Assembly: GCA_900553905.1 (NCBI GenBank)
Contig: USFL01000026.1
Coordinates: 1 to 11,076 of the forward strand
Origin: an uncultured Eubacteriales bacterium
GTDB lineage: Bacteria > Bacillota > Clostridia > Christensenellales > Aristaeellaceae
Direction of reading: 5' to 3'
Length of the DNA: 11,076 nucleotides
Shown here: piece by piece, positions 5,578 through 11,076 of the stretch
Layout: each line of letters opens with the position of its first letter
How positions within the stretch are numbered: position 1 is the first letter of the stretch
Translations under genes and position numbers: made by a program
Notes under the pieces: generated by a model
Told to the model about the DNA's origin: nothing
Databases searched by the model: none
Seen by the model: the letters and a program-made list of their open reading frames with translations, nothing else

Positions 5578-6818
5578 AACGCGTTTGTGCTGGTCAGCAG
5601 GTAGTGCAGGTAGTACACCGAAGAATAGGCATGCCACAGGAACAGGCCGCCCACCGCGGCGTAGCCCAGCCCACGCGCGGAGCGAAGCGCGCCCGCCCTA
5701 ACGTCCGCCGGGAAGGTGCGCAGAAACACGCCCGTCATCACCACCCACAGGAAGTATGAGCTGCTGTTAGCCGCCCAGGTGAAGTTGCCGTGACCCTCGC
5801 GCATGCCCGTCTCCCGGAAGGCCATCGCCTCCAGCACGCTGAAGGCGGTCATCAGCAGCGCCAGCACCACCAGCCGGTCCTTGAACATCCCTTTGCGGTA
5901 GCAGGCGATCACGGCCATGAGCGGGCAGGCGGACATCATCAGCGTGTTTCGCACGGCTACCCAGGCGGTTTCCGCCGTGATGCCGATCTCCACGCCGCTG
6001 GTGAACTCCACCACCACGCCCGTATAATACAGATAGCTCAGCAGGAAATACCCCACCGAGGGCAAAAACGCCAGCACAATCTGCCCGAAGTAACGCCACT
6101 GGCGCGGGCGGCGCAGCACCTCGACCAAGTACATCACAAACGCGGCGGGCAGCAGCGCCTGCATGAACGTGGGCTTGCACGCCACGCTCCCCATGCACAG
6201 AACCGCCAGCGCCACGATCTTCCACCAGGGCAGCAGCACCCGCTCATTTCCCGCCTCCGCCTGCCGCGCAAACTCGTACCAGCAGTGCGCAAGCCAGGGC
6301 ATCACCAGCATCATGGCCGCCGTCACGGTCTGCTGGGTGGGATTGTGCCACACATTGGGCGAACCCACGCCGCGATACACCGCGTCGGACACGGACATGA
6401 CCAGCACGCCCGTCACAATCATCAGAAACGCGCTTAGCCCCAGCACCGCCCAGCGGTTGGCCCGCTCGCCCGCCATCGCCCCCACCAGCCAGTAGGTCAA
6501 AAGGAAGGTTATCCCCTTGCACAGCGCGCATACGCCCGCGGCGGCATGCCCAAGCGGCACGCCCAGCTGATAGAGGGCGCTGACCGCGATATGCCACACG
6601 GGATAGGACAGGCGGCTGGTGATGGAATGCAGATCGGTAAAGTCGAAATCATGCGCGATCATCGCGTGGATATAGAGATCGGCGTTCTCGTAGGCAAATT
6701 CCCGCAGGAACATGATATAGGCGCCCGCAAACACCAGCGCCAGCACAATCAGCGCCGGCGCGTTGAAGGCGCGGCCCTTCCAAACCGTTTTCCCGGATAC
6801 CACGGGGTCATGCGTCAT
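5574..6818 (-). CDS. Polytopic membrane protein of unknown function
   Basis: I do not recognise a named family. The 414 aa protein is strongly hydrophobic with about 10-12 predicted membrane segments, for example near 20-38, 96-114, 124-144, 218-235, 244-266, 290-306, 315-331, 353-367 and 384-402. After the first helix comes an acidic stretch EFAYENADLYIHAMIAHDF, then a second loop with aromatic and charged residues. An acidic first extracytoplasmic loop is seen in GT-C glycosyltransferases and in some polysaccharide polymerases, so a role in surface glycan assembly is possible but unproven. The ATG at 6818 has GAAGGAG 9 nt upstream; earlier in-frame starts would overlap the preceding gene. 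It follows the sugar amidotransferase by 62 nt without a terminator, so the two are probably one operon. Confidence 0.85.
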   Translation of the reverse strand: MTHDPVVSGKTVWKGRAFNAPALIVLALVFAGAYIMFLREFAYENADLYIHAMIAHDFDFTDLHSITSRLSYPVWHIAVSALYQLGVPLGHAAAGVCALCKGITFLLTYWLVGAMAGERANRWAVLGLSAFLMIVTGVLVMSVSDAVYRGVGSPNVWHNPTQQTVTAAMMLVMPWLAHCWYEFARQAEAGNERVLLPWWKIVALAVLCMGSVACKPTFMQALLPAAFVMYLVEVLRRPRQWRYFGQIVLAFLPSVGYFLLSYLYYTGVVVEFTSGVEIGITAETAWVAVRNTLMMSACPLMAVIACYRKGMFKDRLVVLALLMTAFSVLEAMAFRETGMREGHGNFTWAANSSSYFLWVVMTGVFLRTFPADVRAGALRSARGLGYAAVGGLFLWHAYSSVYYLHYLLTSTNAF

Positions 6819-6880
6819 TGGCAGAATCTCCTTCTCTGGGGCCGGATGCCCGCGCCTGCGCGCAGGGGCTGGCGGACCGG

Positions 6881-8026
6881 TCAACCCTTGGCGGTATAGC
6901 GGCGCTGCTTGATGCGGTCCAATCCCTTTTGCCCCAGCAGCCGCCGCGCCAAATCGAACAGCTTCTGCTGTGAGAAATACGCGTCGTCGGGCGTAGGCGG
7001 CGCTTCCAGAATGCGCTGCCACTGCGCCGGATCGACGTCCAGCTTCTTGAGGATGTAGCTTTCATCCTCCTTCTGCTGTTCAAGGGGATAGGGCGGCTTT
7101 TCCAGCTCGGCCAGCGCCTCGTCGCGGGTCATCTCGCCGTTGAGGATCAGGCAGCTCAAATGCGCGCGCCGCTTGTCGTAGCCGAACTTGCGGGGCAGGT
7201 AGACGCTCTGAAAATACTTGGTGAACCGGCTTTCAAAATGCTTGCCGCCGTAGTACTCCCAGCCGAACTCGCGCGAGAGGGTTTCAATGGCTACCTTTTT
7301 GCTGTAGGGCACGTAGTTGAGCAAATTGATCTTGGTGACGCCCGGCAGGCCCATCCATGCCTCCCACAGCGACAGGACGGGGTACTTTTTCAGGCTCTTG
7401 CCCCGCCCGTGTTTGCGGTAAATGCTCTTGAGGTGCCAGGCGTCGCGGTAGGTGTGCTGCAGGCTGAAAGGCGCGTCCGCGCCCTCGGTGGCGATGTTGC
7501 TTCCATTCAATATATACCGGACCCGGTACTTGCGCGCCATCTGATAAATGGCCGCGCAGAACAGGTGATCCTGCGGCACGTCCAGATTGGCCACGCCGCT
7601 GAGCAGATAGGCGCGCTGGAGCTCCTTCATCGTGGGCCAGTCCATCACATAGGTATGGAGCTGCACGTTCAGCTTCTGGCACATCTTCTCGATGTTACGC
7701 ACGGCCACCTCGCTGTTCCAGCCGCTGTCCACATGCACGGCCAGCACGCGCAGGCCCAGCCGGTTAGCTAGATAGAGCATGTAGGCGCTGTCCACCCCGC
7801 CGGAGAGGCCCAGGATGCAGTCATAGTCCAGGTCGCGGCTGCGCTCCTTCATCACCCTGACGGTGCGCTCCAGCTCCTTTTCGCTCTCGCCGGGACGGTA
7901 ACCGCTTTGCGCGCGCACCTCTTCGTACCGCCTGCAGAAGGAACAGACGCCCGCCTCATCAAAGGTGATCGCCGGGTCGGTCGAGTCCATCACACAGCGC
8001 GTGCAAACCTTGTCATCCTGCGGCAT
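6881..8026 (-). CDS. N-acetyl sugar amidotransferase (WbpG/PseA family)
   Basis: This family uses ATP and ammonia to convert an N-acetyl group or hydroxyl on a nucleotide sugar into an amidino group, in LPS O-antigen or flagellin glycan pathways. The sequence has two CxxC pairs (Cys8/Cys11, Cys28/Cys31), likely metal binding. The ATP pyrophosphatase P-loop SGGVDS is at 75-80 in ILGLSGGVDSAYML, followed by VDSGWNSEVAVRNI. A third family-like block is ILNGSNIATEG (172-182). The length of 381 aa is normal. The ATG at 8026 has GGGAGGG 8 nt upstream. The HisH/HisF-like partners (WbpH/WbpI type) that usually supply ammonia are not in this window; the neighbour is a membrane protein. Whether it acts alone, or with partners elsewhere, is unknown. 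Confidence 0.9.
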   Translation of the reverse strand: MPQDDKVCTRCVMDSTDPAITFDEAGVCSFCRRYEEVRAQSGYRPGESEKELERTVRVMKERSRDLDYDCILGLSGGVDSAYMLYLANRLGLRVLAVHVDSGWNSEVAVRNIEKMCQKLNVQLHTYVMDWPTMKELQRAYLLSGVANLDVPQDHLFCAAIYQMARKYRVRYILNGSNIATEGADAPFSLQHTYRDAWHLKSIYRKHGRGKSLKKYPVLSLWEAWMGLPGVTKINLLNYVPYSKKVAIETLSREFGWEYYGGKHFESRFTKYFQSVYLPRKFGYDKRRAHLSCLILNGEMTRDEALAELEKPPYPLEQQKEDESYILKKLDVDPAQWQRILEAPPTPDDAYFSQQKLFDLARRLLGQKGLDRIKQRRYTAKG

Positions 8027-8060
8027 ATCCGCACCCTCCCTGCAAAGTTTCGTCCCGTGT

Positions 8061-8090
8061 ATCATATCATTCCCGGCAGGGAGGTGTCAA
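8061..8090 (-). promoter_or_regulatory. Promoter of the amidotransferase operon
   Basis: On the minus strand, a perfect TTGACA (8090-8085) and TATGAT (8066-8061) are 18 bp apart, and TGA immediately before the -10 makes it extended. The start is expected near 8054, leaving a ~28-nt leader. It diverges from the transporter promoter at 8159-8187. Confidence 0.8.
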
Positions 8091-8158
8091 TTCCGGCGCG
8101 AAGCGGCTCCCTTGTCGGAATCTTAGCGGCCAAACGCCCATCGCGCCCCACCTGCCTA

Positions 8159-8187
8159 TTTACATGAGATATGATATATGTTACAAT
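8159..8187 (+). promoter_or_regulatory. Promoter of the ABC transporter operon
   Basis: TTTACA (8159-8164) and TACAAT (8182-8187) are 17 bp apart, with TG at 8179-8180 forming an extended -10. The start is expected near 8194, giving a leader of ~97 nt. That leader holds a hairpin, CGTCGGC (8237-8243) with GCCGGCG (8250-8256), and no terminator-like T-run. Confidence 0.8.
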
Positions 8188-8290
8188 AGAAAAGCAAGAT
8201 ATGGTGCGTTTGTGAATAACCCAATCTCGGACCATCCGTCGGCGGTGCAGCCGGCGATGAGTAAAAATCAAACAAGGAGGAACCCAGTCC

Positions 8291-9310
8291 ATGAAAAAGC
8301 TCCTGGCGACCCTTTTAGCCCTCTTGATGCTGTGCGGCATGTCCGGCGCAGTGGCGGAAAATGCCGACATCACCGGCAAAGTTATCATCTACACCTCCAT
8401 GTATCAGGACATCTGCGACATGATGAGCGAAGCGCTCAAGGCCCAGTTCCCCAACGCCGAAATCGAATTCTTCCAGGGCGGCACGGGCACCCTGCAGACC
8501 AAGGTCGCCGGCGAGATGGAAAGCGGCAAGCTGGGCTGCGACATGCTCATGGTCGCCGAGCCCGCCTACTCTCTGGAACTCAAGGAGGGCGGCTGGCTGC
8601 ATCCCTACCTGACCGAAGCCCGCAACAACATGCGCTTCCCCTACGACGAGGAAGGCTACTGGTACTGCGTGCGCGTGTGCACGATGGGCTTTGCCTACAA
8701 TCCCGAAATGTACTCCAAGGAGGAGATCCCCACCTCCTATGAGGCGTTTGCCTATGACGAGCAGTTCAAGAACACCCTGTCCATGTCCAATCCGCTGACC
8801 AGCGGCACCGCCATGGCGACCATCGTGGGCCTGCTGGACAAGTTCGGCGAGGACTACTTTGTGGCGCTGGGCAATCAGAACGTGATGATCGAGAGCGGCT
8901 CCTCCGCGCTTGCCAAGCTGGAAACCGGCGAGTGCTCGGTGGTTATGATCCTTGAGGAGAGCGTGCTCAAAAAGCGCGAGGAGGAAGGCTCCACGCTGGA
9001 GTGGTTCATCCCCGACGACGGCAACGTCCTCATCCCCTCCACGGTCATGACCGTTGCGCCCGAGAAGAGCGCCAACAACAACGTGGCGGCCTGCGAGGCC
9101 ATCACCGACTGGCTCCTGTCCGAGGAAGGCCAGAGCTATATCGTCAAGGGCTGGATGCACAGCGTCCTGACCGACTACCCCACCGAGCCCTATGACGGCA
9201 AGCCCACCCAGGAGCTGATGGACACCAACATCGAAGTCGACTGGGAGAAGTGCTACACCGAGCGCGACTCCATCCGCGCTCTGTTCCAGGAGAACGTGAC
9301 CGTCGAGTAA
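8291..9310 (+). CDS. ABC transporter extracellular substrate-binding protein
   Basis: This is a family 1-type solute-binding protein of the AfuA/FbpA/PhnS-like cluster, the capture component of the importer encoded next. An N-terminal signal sequence (MKKLLATLLALLML) is followed by a possible signal peptidase I site after GAVA (residue 22). Cys15 is preceded by LML and does not make a proper lipobox. The mature part begins with the beta-strand typical of the fold (GKVIIYTSMYQD) and has GGTGTLQTKV and ESGSSALAKL, which may contact an anionic ligand. I see no adjacent Tyr-Tyr pair like that of classical ferric-binding proteins, so ferric iron is only one option; phosphonates or sugar phosphates are others. 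AAGGAGG lies 10 nt before the ATG. Length is 339 aa. Confidence 0.9.
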   Translation: MKKLLATLLALLMLCGMSGAVAENADITGKVIIYTSMYQDICDMMSEALKAQFPNAEIEFFQGGTGTLQTKVAGEMESGKLGCDMLMVAEPAYSLELKEGGWLHPYLTEARNNMRFPYDEEGYWYCVRVCTMGFAYNPEMYSKEEIPTSYEAFAYDEQFKNTLSMSNPLTSGTAMATIVGLLDKFGEDYFVALGNQNVMIESGSSALAKLETGECSVVMILEESVLKKREEEGSTLEWFIPDDGNVLIPSTVMTVAPEKSANNNVAACEAITDWLLSEEGQSYIVKGWMHSVLTDYPTEPYDGKPTQELMDTNIEVDWEKCYTERDSIRALFQENVTVE

Positions 9311-9323
9311 GCAAAAACCTTGG

Positions 9324-9350
9324 ACGGGGGCGGGATGAGCCCGCCCCCGT
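9324..9350 (+). promoter_or_regulatory. Intercistronic hairpin between binding protein and permease
   Basis: ACGGGGGCGGG and CCCGCCCCCGT form a perfect 11-bp GC-rich stem with a 5-nt loop, starting 13 nt after the stop codon. No T-run follows, so it is not a normal intrinsic terminator. In transporter operons such hairpins often stabilise the upstream message and let the binding protein be made in excess; that role is inferred here. Confidence 0.7.
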
Positions 9351-9383
9351 ACCCCATCCATCCATGCCTTGGGGAGGTCCAGT

Positions 9384-11076
9384 ATGGCACAACAAACCGC
9401 GCCCGTCAAATCCGCCTTGTCGCAAAGGCGCTTTTATTTCGACGTCAAATGGCTGATTATCCTCGTCATTGTGGCGTTTCTGCTGGTGTTCCAGGTATTC
9501 CCGCTGCTCTACATGCTCTATAAGGCCTTCTTCCCGGAATCCACGTTCTCACTGTCGACATTTACGCGCCTGTATACCTACGAAATGAACTGGGGGGCGC
9601 TTTGCAATACGCTCATCGCCGCCGCGGCCACCATGGTGCTGGGCACGGTGCTGGCTTTTCCGCTGGCATGGCTGGTGGGCCGCACCAACATGTATGGCAA
9701 GAAGTTTTTCCGCAGCCTGTTCGTTCTGACCTACATGGTCCCGCCCTATCTGGGAGCCATGGCGTGGACCCGGCTGCTCAACCAGAACGCGGGTACCATC
9801 AACGTGTTCCTGCGCGGGCTCCTCAACATTGATGCCCGCACCGGTCCGCTCAACATCTACACCATCGCCGGCATGATCTGGGTGCTGACCACCTTCTACT
9901 ATCCCTACGCCTTCATCACCATCTCCCGCGCCATGGAGAAGATGGACCCCTCTTTGGAGGAAGCGGCCCGCATCAGCGGCGCCTCGCCGCTCAAGACGGT
10001 GGCCACCATCACCCTGCCCATGATGACCCCCAGCCTCATCGCGGGCGCTTTGCTCGTGTTTGTGTGCGCGGCCAGCTGCTACGGCATCCCATCCATTGTG
10101 GGCGCGCCGGGCAAGGTGCACACCGTGACAACCCGCATCGTGGAGTACATGGGCCTGGGCCAGGCAGGCATCAACGACGCCACGGGTCTGGCGGTCTTTC
10201 TGATGATTATGGCCATCATCATCCTCTACATCTCCGACGTGGTGGTGGCGCGCAAGCAGTACATCACCGTGTCCGGCAAGTCCACCCGCCCCAACATCGT
10301 GGACCTGGGCCGCTGGCGGGGGCTTACCACGGCGCTGGTCAGCCTGTTTTCCATCATCGTGATCGTCATCCCCTTCATCACCATCGCCACCACCTCGGTC
10401 AAAAAGAATCTTGGCAAGGGGCTGTTTGAGGCCAACAACTTCACCACCATGCACTGGACCAAGATCTTCAGCCGCGACGACATCATCGAAAGCCTCATCA
10501 ACTCCATCACCTTTGCTGCCGTCGCCGCCACCATCGGCATCATCATCTCCTTTACCATGGCCTACCTCCTGCAGCGCACGCGGGTCAAGGGGCGCAAGAT
10601 TCCCGACTTCCTCATCACGCTGGGGTCCGGCACGCCCAGCGTGGTTATCGCCCTGGGCCTGATCATGACCATGAACGGCAAATTCGGCATCAACCTCTAT
10701 AACACCGCCGCCATCATGATCATCGCCTACCTCATCAAGTACCTCATGATGGGCATGCGCACGGTGGTTTCGGCCATGAGCCAGATCCACGTGTCGCTGG
10801 AGGAAAGCTCCCAGGCGTCGGGCGCCGGGTGGCTTCGCACGATGTTCAAGGTCACGGTCCCGCTCATCTTCCCCTCCATCGCGGCGGGCTGGTTTTTGAT
10901 CTTCATCCCGTGCTTCTATGAGCTGTCCATGTCCACCCTTTTGTACAGCCGCGATACGCAGGTCATCGGCTACATGCTGCATTACTACTGGACCTACACC
11001 AGCCAGCAGCAGGCCTCGGCGATGGCGTTCGGCATTTTGCTGGTGGTCGTGGCGCTCAACTTCATCCTCAACAAGC
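9384..11076 (+). CDS. Fused double-domain ABC transporter permease (partial at 3' end)
   Basis: The protein is an FbpB/SfuB-type permease in which two membrane domains are fused in one chain; together with an ATPase it moves the ligand brought by the binding protein. The frame stays open to the edge, giving 564 codons without a stop. The first domain spans about 20-290 with an EAA loop EEAARISGASPLKTV (192-206). The second spans about 310-560 with EESSQASGAGWLRTM (473-487). These loops contact the ATPase. The ATG at 9384 has GGGGAGG 6 nt upstream. Given its domain content it should end soon after the edge. The ATPase gene is not in the window and may follow. The substrate class (ferric iron, phosphonate, sugar phosphate) cannot be settled from this sequence. 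Confidence 0.94.
   Translation, partial: MAQQTAPVKSALSQRRFYFDVKWLIILVIVAFLLVFQVFPLLYMLYKAFFPESTFSLSTFTRLYTYEMNWGALCNTLIAAAATMVLGTVLAFPLAWLVGRTNMYGKKFFRSLFVLTYMVPPYLGAMAWTRLLNQNAGTINVFLRGLLNIDARTGPLNIYTIAGMIWVLTTFYYPYAFITISRAMEKMDPSLEEAARISGASPLKTVATITLPMMTPSLIAGALLVFVCAASCYGIPSIVGAPGKVHTVTTRIVEYMGLGQAGINDATGLAVFLMIMAIIILYISDVVVARKQYITVSGKSTRPNIVDLGRWRGLTTALVSLFSIIVIVIPFITIATTSVKKNLGKGLFEANNFTTMHWTKIFSRDDIIESLINSITFAAVAATIGIIISFTMAYLLQRTRVKGRKIPDFLITLGSGTPSVVIALGLIMTMNGKFGINLYNTAAIMIIAYLIKYLMMGMRTVVSAMSQIHVSLEESSQASGAGWLRTMFKVTVPLIFPSIAAGWFLIFIPCFYELSMSTLLYSRDTQVIGYMLHYYWTYTSQQQASAMAFGILLVVVALNFILNK

Noticed and set aside
6819..6880. GC-rich palindrome CCTGCGCGCAGG in the gap between amidotransferase and membrane protein
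   Set aside because: No T-run follows and the stem is short; it is not convincing as a terminator, so the two genes are treated as one operon.
9549..10982. 477-codon open frame antisense to the permease
   Set aside because: The translation is dominated by His, Asp and Gly without a domain, and the plus strand holds a conserved permease with EAA motifs.

Overview
The window looks like a chromosomal segment of a GC-rich member of the Bacillota, probably a clostridial lineage. The 16S 5' end, the near-consensus sigma-A type promoters, the strong Shine-Dalgarno (SD) sites, the radA-yacL pair and an Lsa-type ABC-F protein all fit this. The inference rests on gene content and signals, not on a database match.

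Layout. (1) 1-509: the first ~47 nt of a 16S rRNA gene on the minus strand with its leader and a strong promoter, back to back with the promoter and long structured leader of radA. (2) 509-3108, plus strand: radA (TTG start), then a yacL-type membrane PIN/TRAM protein. They probably form one operon, closed by a perfect 15-bp hairpin shared with the convergent gene. (3) 3165-8026, minus strand: in transcription order, an N-acetyl sugar amidotransferase (WbpG/PseA type), a polytopic membrane protein, an Lsa-type ABC-F ribosome-protection protein and a maltose/galactoside-type O-acetyltransferase. (4) 8159-11076, plus strand: divergent from the amidotransferase, a periplasmic-type binding protein and a fused two-domain permease of an iron/phosphonate/sugar-phosphate-type ABC importer, the latter cut by the window edge.

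The most interesting content is regulatory. The ABC-F gene has a perfect extended -10 promoter, a ~200-nt leader with a three-codon ORF (Met-Arg-Lys-stop) behind a good SD, an intrinsic terminator, and an anti-SD strand complementary to the ABC-F SD. This is the layout of an antibiotic-sensing ribosome-mediated attenuator. Just downstream, the ABC-F terminator hairpin appears to contain the acetyltransferase promoter: the -35 box overlaps the ABC-F stop codon, the -10 box is in the loop, and the acetyltransferase SD is in the 3' arm. Read-through RNA would therefore hide the SD, whereas RNA started in the loop would expose it.

No tRNA, CRISPR array, insertion sequence or attachment site was seen.
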